Shown: in pieces, positions 1 through 11,599 of the stretch
Layout of the letters: the number at the start of each line of letters is the position of its first letter
How positions within the stretch are numbered: position 1 is the first letter of the stretch
From: Excoecaria cochinchinensis
Lineage: Eukaryota; Streptophyta; Magnoliopsida; Malpighiales; Euphorbiaceae
Reading direction: 5' to 3'
DNA: 64,000 nucleotides
NCBI GenBank assembly: GCA_947683425.1
Contig: CANTUQ010000043.1
Coordinates: forward strand, 13,782,501 to 13,846,500
Notes under the pieces: model-generated
The model's database searches: none
What the model was told of the DNA's origin: nothing
The model's input: only the letters and a program-made list of their open reading frames with translations
Made by a program: the position numbers and the translations under genes

Positions 1-808
1 CCAAACCCAATTAAAGGCCAACAACCACAATAAGTGCCACCAAATAGCATTAATATCCCCCAAAACAAAAATTCACTCTATAAATATCATACACTATACC
101 AAATGTCCATCTCCCAAAGCTGCCACATGTCCAAACTCTAATAAAAACCCATTAAATCTAGCTTTTGTTGGATTTTCGCAAGAATGTTCTGTCGCGCTCG
201 CGACAGAACCCTTGCTCAGTCCACTTACTCATCAACTTGGCCAAATTCTCTCTCAAACAATTTCTTTCCTTTGCAAACTTATTTTCTCTTTCAATTACAT
301 CCTCTATATCCATGATTCCACACACAAATAAATACTTTTATACCCCCGCTCTACAGTTATCACTACAAATCCTTCTGGGTATGAATTGGGTTGTTACACA
401 GGCAACCTCCAACAACTCTATATTAGATCATATCAAAACACATTAATCACATATATACTATATCACTAATAATTCATATGCCCACCAACATATAGTTGTG
501 AACATCCATCATCTGCAATAGTAAAACATGCACATTTCCTATAACTTCTTACCTAAACATAATATTCTTTACATAATTTTCTGTCTACTACTTTTACTTT
601 TACTCATACATCCCATACATATACATATGCCAAAAATTTGCATTTGAACTTCTTCTTCTGCCTTGCACCAAGATTTCACTTGCTCCTAATCCTCCCTCGC
701 TCGATAAAAACCTACACGTTATAAAATAACTACGCTCTAAGCACTAATTGCCAAATAACATTTTTCACAATATGCATACACACACATACAATTTACCATA
801 TATGTTCA

Positions 809-839
<31 letters not shown>

Positions 840-3110
840 TTTAATTTGTTAATAAATCTTTCCTTGTCTTCACTAGTAACCAAGTATTTTATTATTATTT
901 TATTCCATTACTTTCATAACCACTTGAGGGCCATATTACGCTTTGGCAATGTCGGAGTGGCCACTTGGGGGCCATATTACACTCCAACGCATCCATAATG
1001 CTCCTGCATGACATATAACATAACATACATGTGTAAACCGCCATTGGCCTACAAATGCTAGTCGCCATGACTCGCTACCTCTATATATCATGATGTCCTT
1101 ATGGCTAGCCAATTATATCTTACACTTCTGATTTAACTACTAGTATACTAAGGGCAAAACTATTTAATTATACCAATATTTATTTACATTATGTATTCAT
1201 TGTTTTCATGCTCATCGTTTATGTTATAATAATTTCATACTTCATCTCACATCACATGTATTCACATACTTATTTTTGTATCATATTTCTTATGCATCAT
1301 TCATATCACATTCTTGTTTCCATGCATATAAATCATTTGATCAAAGCTTTAGATAGCATCATTCATCGTCCATTTCATGCCCTGATTTTAAGTCATAAAT
1401 TTTTATTCTTTTTCATGCCTTTACATTATGTAATGGTACATAATCTTAGTACCATACCCCATATTTAACAATTGTCATTCTTTTATCATATTTCATCACA
1501 TTTGAATCTACAATACACAATGTCCTTTACATATACTATTCGGCCACATTATGTTCATTTACATTCTTTTTCTTTTTCTTCCAACAGCTTGTTCCATTCA
1601 TATTTTCAAGGCATCTATTACATAATTATACCATTAATTTACCCATATTGCATGCACATGAAATTTTCACATACTTACATAATGTATGCCATGTTATATT
1701 TTATTAAATTAACTCCTTTAACATAAAGTTTGGCCTACAAATCATATCATTACATTTCAGTTATCTCGCTTAGCATTATTCATCACATAATCTTAGGTTC
1801 CATTTCTTACATCATTCGGCCATACTTGATAAATTACCATTAAAATTTCCTTTTTGTCTCTTTATTTATTTCTTCTTATTTATCATTAAAATTAGTTCAA
1901 TATGCAAACATAACATCTAATTCTCATACCATACATAATTCGGCCGTAACCTTGCTTCCACCCAAAGTTGTACTTTTCTTACTACCATTTATTTCTATTA
2001 TGTTCTTAGGTCATTCTTTACTTAATTATGCATTTAGTTCATTCATAACACATACATGAATTATTCCTATACTTATATAATATATACCCTAAGGATGTCA
2101 CGTTAAATTAAACTCCCTAATATAATCTTGAGTTTCCAATTACCTTATTTTAACTATAATTTTATTTTCTTGATTTTAATTCATTAAAATTCCATATAAT
2201 TAACTTATGTCTCTTAGTTACATAATATAGGCCTTATGGAAATTTCATTACCTATATAATTTTTCCATCAATTTTCTTATTCCATATTCATGATTTTAAC
2301 CTTAAGTTCATTAATCTAACTTCAATTCATTAATATCTCATACATTAAGTTTATGTCTTATATTTACATAATATATATTCTAAGGCAATTTAAGTAACTA
2401 TTTATCATTCTCTCAATTTAAAGATTTCATATACATTATTTAATCCTTAATTAACATTTTTCCAATTTAATTTTCATTATCTCTAACCTTTGTGACGTAT
2501 ATACACCTATACATACACATCAAAAATGTGAAAAATGTAAGTTTGTGTATCCACTAACCTTAATTTCCTTTGTTGCTTTCTTAGTTCTCCTTTTCCTTTA
2601 TTTTTTCCTTATTCCTTCTTTCTTTTCACCACTTTGGCCAAATTCCACGGTAAGAAATTCTATCAATTTTTTTTTAAATGTCAATAGAATTTACATATAT
2701 TCATACTAGCTACTCTTAATTCTAATCAAAACTATAAAAATTACATTAAAATCACTTGATAAAATTTTCCAATCCAAAACTTCCAAAATTTTTCACTCAA
2801 ACTTGTTCTTAGAATGCTAGGAATCTTAAATAATGCTTAGGAATTAATTTAGGGGCTTAATTTAATGGAATTTGGTTGATTTTTCATGGAAGGAGTGGAC
2901 AGCCATGAGGGATAGAGATGGTGGGTGAATCTTTATGAACATTCTAATTTTTAGGCTATTTATATCCACCCATAATGGACCAAAATTGGTCCAACCATAA
3001 TTAAGCCCAATGGGCCTTATACTTAATATTTGTCAAGCCTAAAAATTTTCTCTTATTTTTCTCGTGTCATTCTTTATAAAATTATGTCCATAAATATAAA
3101 AAAAAATATT
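1..3110. other. AT-rich stretch with LTR-like debris, no gene
   Basis: I see no convincing coding region here. The open frames are short, of low complexity and without recognisable motifs. Several traits suggest an old LTR in minus orientation: two near-identical copies of a 'cacttg(a/g)gggccatatta' block near 920-980, a TATA-like CTATTTATATCC at 2956-2967 (TATA box if read on the minus strand), and a pyrimidine-rich leader-like segment near 2560-2640. A simple (AT)n run covers about 809-836. The right limit is the 9-bp target duplication of the Pack-MULE at 3102-3110. The outer boundaries of the presumed LTR cannot be fixed. Confidence 0.4.
186..209. repeat. perfect 11-bp inverted repeat (hairpin)
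   Basis: The arms GTTCTGTCGCG (186-196) and CGCGACAGAAC (199-209) are perfectly complementary around a 2-base CT centre. The GC-rich arms stand out from AT-rich surroundings. Similar palindromes occur inside the LTR at 3702-5989, so this is probably part of a related LTR rather than a terminator. Confidence 0.8.
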
Positions 3111-3437
3111 GGGTAATCCTATCGGCAGGCACTCCAACTTGTCTAAATAATTCATTTTTACATCTTAACTCTTATGATGACCGAATAAGCACTTAAACTT
3201 CTAAAATGTGATATTTTAAAATACAAAATGGTGACATGGAGGCGATTGTGAATTTGGACTTAAATTGTAGAGCGTGAATCAACTTTTTACCGTTTGTCAA
3301 CGGTAACCAATTTTTATTTTTTATTTTTGCCTTTTTAAATATGGGAATAAGTTTTATGGTGTGATAGCTTTAGGCGGGGTCCTGGATTCTTGAGGAGTAT
3401 GACCATCGAATCCTTTAGATGGATCATTAGACGACTA

Positions 3438-3701
3438 TCATAATCCATCATTAGTCTCTCCTTTATTGATATCCTCAATCATTTTGACAATCTCCTGCAT
3501 TGCCGGTCTTTGATTAGGCACCGTGTAAACACAAGCCATTGCAATTTGCAATAATTGAACCATCTCCTCCTAAATGTTATGATACCTCTTCAACTCCCCA
3601 TCAAATACCTCTGTCATCCATTCCTCTCGAACCATCGACTGCACCCACCTAAGAATGCTTGATTCAACGGTTTTTTTGGTTAACAGTTCTAGGAGTAAGA
3701 C
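3438..3701 (-). pseudogene. inactive LRR receptor kinase, C-terminal half of captured exon
   Basis: Minus-strand translation continues the kinase C-lobe of the fragment at 5990-6246. It runs from LLLELLTKKTVESS, through RWVQSMVREEWMTEVFD, to VQLLQIAMACVYTVPNQRP, and ends at a TGA (3438-3440). This arrangement is typical of the probable inactive receptor kinases related to Arabidopsis At2g26730. An in-frame TAG at 3570-3572 interrupts it before EEMVQLL. The reading frame rejoins the upstream half exactly across one copy of the 5-bp duplication flanking the solo LTR, so both halves were one exon before that insertion. It is non-functional. Confidence 0.85.
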
Positions 3702-4797
3702 TGTAACACCCCTTACCTATACGTAGGAAGCCATTGCAAGTTTATAAATCATACACTCAAGGCAGTAAAATAAAATTTCATAGACACAAGCCCAAGGCTG
3801 AGAACAAAAGGTATAATATTATTAATGTACAAAATAGTCTTTACATATCAAAATACAGAAGTGCCGTAACCCAAAAGATCGCTTATAAACTTGGTATCAA
3901 ACCAACTTACAAAAGAAAAACTTACATCAATAGTTTTCATTACAAAATCACTAAACTATTACATATACAAAAAGAAATACAACCCAGAACTACAAAATCT
4001 CTCTCTTAGTCGTGTTGGCCCTTCTAAGACGGATCACCCTGCTCACAGACTCCCACATCTTCCACACCTGCACGGATGAAACACCCGTGCTAAGTAAATA
4101 TGCTTAGTGGGGAAAAATACAATGAAAAACGACCACTCACAGTGGACGTTGATACAAATCACATACACATGGCACATACTTAAATCCATACTTAAACAAT
4201 TCATCATACTGAAGATAATAATATCTTATATCTTTCAACCAAACATACAGTGCCAAATCAACTCATAATCACATAAAAGACCTGGTTATTCAAAAATTAG
4301 TGGATAGCGAGTAACGCATAATCATTCGAAACGCATGGATACCTGAGGGTATCAAAATCATTCTTTTCTTTTTATTTCAAAATATTTTTGCATGGAATCT
4401 TAAACAAGATTCAAGTTAAATGGGGATCACGTGGATCCAATTCAGGGACCTGATCAGGGTCCAAAACGCATACGCATGGCTGCAGCAAACTAAACTCTAT
4501 AGGCATGCCTATCATCCACTTAATTTGACTTTCGCAGGTTATGTACAAAGAAATCACATTTAAATTTCTCATATTGTGTATAACAAGCACTAGAAAATAA
4601 GACATACATAAACCAATTATATTCAACATGCAACATGCGATATAATTTACCAAAAATATCATTTGGCTAAATTAAAATGCCAATTAATGTCATTTACTAA
4701 TTAATAATACACAAATAAAGATTAAAAACCTAAATTAGAAGAAAAAGGATCAAGAAAAACACAAGTGAGCATTTTAAAAAAAATGGAGGCAGTAGCG

Positions 4798-4838
4798 TTT
4801 TACACGGCGGTATGGTTTACCCATACTGCTGTGTAAAA
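4798..4838. repeat. imperfect 18-bp inverted repeat in the LTR
   Basis: The arms 4798-4815 (TTTTACACGGCGGTATGG) and 4821-4838 pair at 16 of 18 positions around a 5-base loop. It is the first of three palindromes within 340 bp of this LTR. Confidence 0.8.
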
Positions 4839-4888
4839 TGGGGGAACATGAGTCGTGCTTGAGGGACATGACTCGTGTCGCCTCCCCT

Positions 4889-4930
4889 TTCTGCCGCAAG
4901 TCGTGTTCCAAAACACGACTTGCGGCAGAA
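4889..4930. repeat. perfect 19-bp inverted repeat in the LTR
   Basis: The arms 4889-4907 (TTCTGCCGCAAGTCGTGTT) and 4912-4930 are perfectly complementary around the loop CCAA. GC-rich, in AT-rich surroundings. Confidence 0.85.
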
Positions 4931-5098
4931 CTCCTCCCAGCAGCACGAGTCGTGCTGCGCATGCCTGCTCGCCGTTCTTCGCTGAGCTGCACGACTTGTG
5001 CACGCTAAAGGCAGCATGAGTCGTGCTGTCTCACACGAGTTGAACGAGTGGCCCTTCTTCAAAAAACACAAATAAAGAATTTGGAAACCAGTAGGCGA

Positions 5099-5134
5099 TT
5101 ACACGGAGGTATGCCCAATCATACCGCTGTGTAA
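5099..5134. repeat. 15-bp inverted repeat in the LTR
   Basis: The arms TTACACGGAGGTATG (5099-5113) and CATACCGCTGTGTAA (5120-5134) pair with one or two mismatches. It has the same outline as the palindrome at 4798-4838 but a different loop. Confidence 0.75.
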
Positions 5135-5989
5135 AACGCACCAAACCCAGATTTTCCCCAGAAAAATCACCCAACTCAAAACCAAACTTCAACACATCCC
5201 AAAATTGATCAAATACCACAAAATTACTACTCAACAACATTCAAAGGCATACCCAATCACACTCATACCTCAATTCGCAAGCAATTAACATACAATTAAC
5301 ACCAAAACACAATTATTACCCCCAAACAGATATAAAACCATAAATGTTCCCAAACCTCAAATTCTTCGACTCTAATCTCGGGCTCCGCTTCCACTCGTAA
5401 CTTCCTTGCCTTTGGGCTCTCTAGGAGGGTTTTCTGAGCAAATAAACATCAAAGCAAACTTTAAAACTCAAACTCTCTAACCATACCCCAAATATCCAAA
5501 TTAGAGAGAACAAGAGAAAAAAGAAGAAGAATAAACTAACACTTACCTAGAACAACTTAAGATTACCCAAAACTCACCAAGATTGCAGCTCAAAAGGAAA
5601 GATTGCAAGAAATTTAAGAAGAAAACAAGAGGAAGAAGAAGAACGGAAAGAAAAAGGGGAACGAGAAAGAAGAGATAAGGGAAAAAAATCTGTCTTTTCT
5701 CACCTCTCTCCTAATTCACATACCCACTCTAATGCCACATGGCAACTCCCCATTGGAAAGCTACCCCAAGACATACACAAAAGCCATCCTCTCACAAACA
5801 CATAAAACTAACCTCACTAACATACCCTACTCCCATACACTTATTCACACCCAAATACAACTCTCCAACATATAATACTTCAATTTAAATCATACACACA
5901 TACATAATAACACATGCTACACTTGAGCACACACATAAAATCACGCACACAAATGGCTCATACTACTAGGGTGTTTACGGGGCGTTAAA

Positions 5990-6246
5990 AAAACACCAAA
6001 ACTGTACACATTAGATTTGAATGTGACCTTGCGAGTTTTGCAGACTTTTACATTTAAAGTGCGGTAGCCCGTGACCATGCTGGGTGGAGTGGTGGTGCCA
6101 AAAAATAGGTTAAATCCAAGATCAGAGATGCAGGCATCTTGATCTTGGCGAAGTAAGATATTGGAGGATTTGATGTTACCGTGGACCACTTTGCCTACCA
6201 CATGAAGATGAGCTAATCTTCTTGCGATCCCGATTGCTATTCTCTG
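5990..6246 (-). pseudogene. inactive LRR receptor kinase, N-terminal half of captured exon
   Basis: After a plausible splice acceptor (GGTACAG, minus strand, just above 6246) the frame reads QRIAIGIARRLAHLH, then VVHGNIKSSNILL, SDLGFNLFFG and VTFKSNVYSFGV. HGNIKSSN replaces the catalytic HRDLKSSN of active kinases, which is characteristic of the inactive receptor-kinase group. SDLG replaces DFG. The APE region is disrupted (GYRTLNVKVCKTRKV). The frame is cut by the solo LTR at 5989/5990 and resumes at 3701. The first kinase exon and the LRR ectodomain are absent, as expected for a transduplicated gene piece. Confidence 0.88.
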
Positions 6247-6589
6247 CTGTACCAATCTAGTGGTGACGAGAAGGGGGGAGAGGGAGACTGATTGAGAGAT
6301 AAAAGAGTAAAGAAAAACTGAGTTTGCACACAATAAGAAAGAAGAAGAAAAGCTTTAACAGACACATGTCGATTATTTTTGCATGATTGCCACGTGTCGA
6401 TTGAGCTTATCGATTGACTTTCACGCAATACACCATCCCGTAATTTTTTGAATTTTGTGTTTAAAATTATCTCAATTTAGAAGTTTAAGTATTTATTCGG
6501 TCATTAGCAGAGTTAAGGTGTCAAAATGAATTTTGTGGACAAGTTTGAGTGCTTGCAGATGGGTCTGCCCAAAAATATTTCTTAGGGTG

Positions 6590-7366
6590 CACAAAAATTT
6601 TCAGGTCAAAATGATGTCGTTTCAATAAATTTTTTGAAAACTCCAATAGCAAGAGCCACATTAAGTGGATGTAATTATTGGACTGCGATGGACATAATAA
6701 TCCACCAATACAACATAATATCCAAGCACGGGTAAAGCATTGTATATGGTACTCAGAAGCATGTGGCGGTAAAGAACTAAAATTCCTTGTTAACCAGGTC
6801 ATTTTAACATTGTGGCCTCTGAGAACTTCTTTTGGTGGAAATTGTCCCAAAAACCGACCACATAGATCTGCCCAATCACAATGTAAATGTCCAGTCACAG
6901 CTAGTCTTTCAATAGGTAAACTAGTCAGGATCTCTACATCTTGAAGTGTAATTGTTGTTTCACCAACAGTAAGGTGAAAAGTATGTGTCTCAGGTCTTCA
7001 TCTCTCGACAAGTATAGTTATCATGTTGACATCCACATGTATTGCACCGATTTGTGACACTCTGTAAAATCCTGATAATCTCAAGTACGGTATTATCCTT
7101 TGATCGATATTCCTATAGTGGCTATCAACACTTACTCGACGTGCAAACAATACGTCATTATTAACCTGAAAATAAAAAAATTATCAGTTATATGTGCGTC
7201 TCTATGTGTCTGTTTATGGACCTATATGTATAATTTAACTAAATAATCGAAATATACATACATTGTTGCTCCAAACTACATTTGCTCGGTGTTTGCTTCA
7301 CAACTTTAGTAGATCATCAATGTATGAACTCGAATTTATATATTGTTGATTTTCAAACTGATTCAT
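6590..7366 (-). pseudogene. plant mobile domain (PMD, MAIN-like) protein, broken
   Basis: Two exons can be read on the minus strand. Exon 1 is 7262-7366 (starts MNQFENQQYINSS). The intron at 7166-7261 has GT...AG ends (GTATGT / TTTCAG), and exon 2 runs from 7165 to about 6590 in phase. Exon 2 shows the order seen in PMD proteins: LRLSGFYRVSQIG, ETTITLQDVEILTSLPI, HCDWADLCGRFLG, FTRAWILCCIGGLLCPSQ, NYIHLMWLLLLEF. PMD occurs in MAIN/MAIL nuclear proteins and in some Mutator-like elements. Two TGA stops (7298-7300, 6998-7000) stand where Trp is likely, and the C-terminal part is missing beyond the Pack-MULE insertion point. No transposase is visible nearby, so host or element origin is unresolved. 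Confidence 0.75.
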
Positions 7367-9253
7367 TTTTTAATAATCTAAGTGTAAATACAATAATAAG
7401 TGTTATTTGTGCATCAAAAAATATTTGGAATAATTAACTATAAATATAATTTAAAATTATTTTGCATAATAAAAAATATAAATCACATAAAATTCAGAAT
7501 AAATAAAAATATCCAATATTTCTCTATACAAAACTAATAATAATTAAATTAGTCTAAATACATGCATACTTGTATGTTAAAAATATAATATTAATTGCTA
7601 AAAATATAAAAAATGTAGATCAATTGCTAATATTAATTTAATTTAACAATTCTTTGTAACAAACTCATGGAAAAAAAATCAAATACATATTTCAAAAAAA
7701 AAAAAAACAATAAGTCTACATTTCTAAAATACATAAAAATTTTCTACTGTAAAGTTCTAATTTATAATAATATAACAATTCTTAATACATAAATTTATTA
7801 TTCTAATATTTTACATTATTAGTTATTGCATGTTCAAATAAAAATAGTAAATTACCTTTTTCTCCACGTCACCAAATTAATTAACAAAATACACAATAAT
7901 AAAATAAAATATTGTATCAAAATAGCATTTTTTATGACTTTTCTATAAAAATAATTGTAAACAATGCAATTAATTCTTTTACCTTTTATAAAATTAATCA
8001 AATAAATAAAAATAAAATTGAACACATGTTACATCAACAAAAAAAAAAGTGTATATCAATTGCTAATATTAACTTAGTTTTACAATTTTTATAACTAAAT
8101 ACACGAAAAAAAAATTTATCAAATACATATTACGCAAAAAAAAAAAAGTTTACATTTCTATAATACATGAAATTTTCCTATGTAGTATAAATATATCAAA
8201 TTACAATAATATGTAAATGAATGTAAAATACTAATTTATATTAATATAAAATTTTTCTTAATACGTAAATTTATTATTTTCATATTTTACATTATAAGAT
8301 ATTGCACTATCAAATGAAAATATAAGTAATAACTTGCATTATTTTTCCTTCATGCCACCAAATTAACAAACAAATTATACCTACAAATTATACAATAATA
8401 CAATTGAATATTGTATCAAAGGTGTTAATATATAAATAATTGTAAAAAATGCTATAAATTTTACTTATCTTTTGATTTGTGCAAATAATTGATAAATCAC
8501 CTCAAAATTTAATGTACGATATGTAAGCTATGAAGTAAAAAAAAAAAATTCAAAATGGCAAATATTTGACAATTGAAAGAAAGAAATCTTCAAGGAAATG
8601 TATAACAAAATTTTGAGAGGTGAAAGAAAGAAAGTTTAAAAGGGAGAAGAAGAAGTTGGGTTTTATAGGTTGAAAAAAATACTGTGTATGCGTGATGCAG
8701 AAGTATCATGCGTATTGAAGGGGGTGCGGGAGGCAAGATTAAAGCCTGCCTCCTTTGAAATCACAACTGACTACTACGGTTTTAGAGGAGGCAGGCTTTA
8801 ATCATGCCTCCCTGCACGGCTGACGCAATACCTCAGGGGTCCCCTACAATATTGACCTAATAAACCCTATTCCCTAAATATTTTTTTAAAACACCCAACT
8901 TTTATAAATAAAATATTAAAACACATTATTTATAAAATTGTTCCAAATTTTACGTATTCATAAAAGATATCTTTTCCTAACTCCAATGCATTCAATATAT
9001 ATCCTATCAGTTCTTTTTCAATTGGGGCATATGCACAAAATTTGTGTTTATCATGACTGGTGAAATGGTGCAGATATAATGAATGTAAAATGTTTTATAT
9101 ATGCAATATCATGCAAATACATATCTCTTGTAATATTAATGCATATGGATTGCTCTGTTATCAAGGATTATTGATAGATACATAGGCTGCTGCAACCTCC
9201 TTCATTCTTAACCACATTCTATTATTCTATCTCCAAAAATGGTCTAAACCTTT
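7367..9253. other. very AT-rich intergenic stretch, no gene
   Basis: Long A- and T-runs, no credible coding frame. Two blocks repeat: the 'caattgctaatatta...tacaattttt' motif near 7620-7760 recurs near 8050-8180, suggesting an internal duplication of about 430 bp. 8640-8850 is less AT-rich and holds a long hairpin. From about 8900 to 9253 the sequence is probably untranslated leader of the retroelement whose LTR starts at 9273. Confidence 0.5.
8728..8812. repeat. 26-bp near-perfect inverted repeat with 33-base loop
   Basis: The left arm 8728-8753 starts GGGAGGCAAGATTAAAGCC and the right arm 8787-8812 ends GCTTTAATCATGCCTCCC. They pair at 25 of 26 positions. It lies about 1.4 kb upstream of the PMD pseudogene start. 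A transcript of either strand would fold into a stable stem. Confidence 0.85.
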
Positions 9254-9265
9254 GCTCTGATACCA
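9254..9265 (-). other. primer-binding site, initiator tRNA-Met type
   Basis: GCTCTGATACCA on the plus strand is the complement of TGGTATCAGAGC, the standard plant initiator tRNA-Met primer site. It lies 7 bases from the LTR that starts at 9273, so that retroelement reads on the minus strand and its internal region extends left. Confidence 0.8.
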
Positions 9266-9850
9266 CTAAATGTGTAACACCCCTTACCCGTACGTAGTAA
9301 ATCGTATCATAATATGAATGGTTCAACATACCGAGTGAAGGATGCTACCAGACTAAACACGATCGATAAAATAATAAATAACGAAAGACATAATTATAAA
9401 ATTTCTTTCAAAACAAAGCACTTTTACCTAGGGGTGAGCAAAAAAACCGATAGACTTTGTTAACCGAAAAAAAATCCGAAACCGAACCGATGGACTGATT
9501 AACCATTTGTAATGGACTGGTTAATGGTTAGTGTTTTGCAAAAACCGATATTAATGGACTGGTTAATGGTTTTTGACTCATGTGACTGGTAAACCGAACC
9601 GAAACCGAATAGTTAATTTATTAATTAATAAATATATCCATATTTATTATTTTTTATTATTTCTTGATTTATAAAATTTTCAATAATAAAAATTAGAATA
9701 TATTCGAAAAGTTATATAACAATTTATCCTAATTAACGGTGATCATGTACTTTTTTTTCATTATACTAAATATTTTAAAGTTTTTAAGTTTTTTTAATTG
9801 GCTATTAGTAAGTATAACAATTTATCTAATTAAAAGTGATTATGGACCGG

Positions 9851-11513
9851 TGTGATCCGTGGAGGCCCCTTGACCGCCCCGCTTCAGGGTGATCGGGCAA
9901 GTGAGGTTCGTTGACAACTTGCGACGAATTACAAGTGCGTCTATTTTGGGCAACAAAGAGGTTTCATGGAGTCGCCACCCAATAAAACATTGGGAAAGTT
10001 CCTCTCGCCTCGGAGAGCCTAAGACAGCGCTTTTATCCATTTTGGACAAACCAAAGGGGTCTTGGAAGATGAACCTCTCTCCCTTGGAGCATAGAATTTT
10101 TAATTAGGTCTTTTGGCGGGACACAAGAGGTGTCTTGGAGATCCCATTGAAATGGGTCTCACGCCTCGTTGAGCCCAAAGACCAGAGATGGGTTCGGGAC
10201 TTCTCATCTATTTCTACCTTGATTAATTTCACAATTAAACCTTGAGCTTATTAATTCGCTTTCTCTCCACACAATGCAATTTAATTAAGGCGTAATTATC
10301 CATGTTGAAAGTGATAAATAAATAAAATAAAGAAAAACATTTAAAATGAAATACAATAACACTAGGAGCGGAATACAACTCCCATTTTAAAAGTGCAAAC
10401 CATACATAAAATCGGGAAATTAATTATGAGGACATTGGTCATTGACTTTGATTATTATAAAAACAATTTTCGGTGATAAATTCATTGGATAAGAAAAATA
10501 GGACATTGGTCCTTGGCTTTGTTAAAAATCCAAATTAATTACTATAAAACATTTGTTTATTTTGGGCATTGGGCGAGACAAAATGATTTACATATAATGG
10601 AGACTAAGAATAAATAAATAAATAAATGCGTTAACAAAAGGTTAAAGTTAATAGAATTAACCAAAAGGAGTACTCCCAGGGTGTGAATGGTGACCTTATC
10701 TCAAGCTCAATCCATCAAAAAACAAGAAAATGGCATTTCACAAAAATAAATAAAACATGTTAGTATAAAAAAAAAATCCAAAATAAACCAAAAAGATCAA
10801 AATAAGATTATAAGAATAATAAATAATAAAATAAAGTAAGGTTAAGAAAAATATGAAAATAACTAAAATAAATTAAACAGAACGCGTGTCCAGAATATTT
10901 ACCCTCAGATTTTACTTTTTTGGATGAAAATTTGGTTGGATTTGGTCCCACGCGTTTCACGAGAAGAAAACAAAACCAAAGAGATTTATTGAATTTTTTG
11001 GAGTGAAAATCGGATTTTTCTTTATAAGGGTAAATGAGAATTTTTCCAACCTCAAAAAAGTGTGAAATTTCCCTTTTTATAGAAAAACACGACCGACGGG
11101 CATCGAAGGCTAACCGACGGGTGTCGGTTAAATCCCATTTCCACCAGGAAATAGGATTTAAGCGACGGGCGTCTGACCTACCGGCGGGCACAGGCCAACG
11201 GACATGTGTTTGTTGCTTCGGGCACGTGTCCGTCGGTCACCTCACAAATGGCCCGTCCCTCGTGGCGAGAGAGACGGGCTGCCGCTACGACTGACGGATG
11301 TCCCGTGACCGACGGTCCGTGGAGGAAAAACTCAATTTTTAAGCCAAAAACCCTCCCGATTTTTCGCTTCTTTCTACCGTAAATAAAAACCTTTAATTCT
11401 CTTGAACTCAAAGGACCGAAATCTCTAAATTTCATCCATCTATTCGGAACCAGGCATTAATTTCTTCATTGGGTAATCTCTGATTTGGACCGACTCGGTA
11501 CACGGTGCTTACA
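9851..11513 (-). repeat. 3' LTR of the Tat/Ogre-type element
   Basis: TG...CA LTR of 1663 bp, paired with 22370-24045. In the sense (minus) direction it has a TATA box, TCTATAAAAAGGG, at 11071-11083, with a GC-rich block of repeated 'cgacgggcgtcgg'-type words just upstream (11090-11320). I counted about ten differences between the two LTRs over a stretch of about 210 bases, and fewer elsewhere. The conserved open frames of 120-140 codons in both LTRs have no recognisable domain. Confidence 0.9.
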
Positions 11514-11530
11514 GTTGCCCCCAATTTTGG
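11514..11530 (-). other. polypurine tract of the Tat/Ogre-type element
   Basis: On the minus strand CCAAAATTGGGGGCAAC immediately precedes the 3' LTR, the place of the second-strand primer. The G-run adjoining the LTR supports the minus orientation. Confidence 0.6.
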
Positions 11531-11599
11531 GGAGGCTAGTGCACAAGTGCCTAGGTGAGCCAAAATTCAGAGAAAGGAAGGGAAGAAAAGCATACCTGG

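Larger units (their letters stand above)
3702..5989 (-). mobile_element. solo LTR of a Ty3-type retrotransposon
   Basis: On the plus strand the LTR begins TGTAACACCCCTTACC and ends ACGGGGCGTTAAA (a decayed GTTACA end). It is flanked by the 5-bp duplication AAGAC (3697-3701) and AAAAC (5990-5994). The sense orientation is minus, because the related LTR at 9273 has its tRNA primer site on the side of the TGTAACACCCC end. It interrupts the receptor-kinase exon. Shared landmarks with the LTR pieces at 24396, 36038 and 55984 are the block around 'aaacacccgtgctaag...tgcttagtgggg' (4079-4113) and ACACGGCGGT palindromes. No internal domain remains, so it is a solo LTR formed by recombination. Small open frames within it have no recognisable product. 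Confidence 0.88.
3111..6570. mobile_element. Pack-MULE-like element carrying a receptor-kinase exon
   Basis: The element is bounded by a perfect 9-bp direct repeat AAAAATATT (3102-3110 and 6571-6579), the target-duplication size of Mutator-like elements. Its ends form terminal inverted repeats of about 115 bp: 3111-3225 starts GGGTAATCCTATCGG, and 6455-6570 reversed starts GGGCAGACCCATCTG; both continue into CAAACTTGTC-like and CTTAACTCT-like blocks. No transposase is present. The cargo is one exon of an inactive receptor kinase on the minus strand. Removing the solo LTR at 3702-5989 and its duplication leaves about 1.17 kb, a usual Pack-MULE size. The TIRs are diverged, so the element is not recent. 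Confidence 0.85.

Noticed and set aside
165..1726. Three open frames of 84-93 codons on the plus strand
   Set aside because: Low-complexity, His/Tyr/Ser-rich translations of AT-rich sequence without motifs; chance frames in LTR-like debris.
9254..9265. tRNA-Met-like sequence considered as a tRNA gene
   Set aside because: Only 12 bases match and it adjoins an LTR; it is a primer-binding site. The same holds for 34316-34327 and 22358-22368.
10808..11435. Open frames of 85-127 codons in the left LTR, also present at 23332-23918 in the right LTR
   Set aside because: They recur only because the two LTRs are copies. They cover promoter and leader sequence and lack domains.
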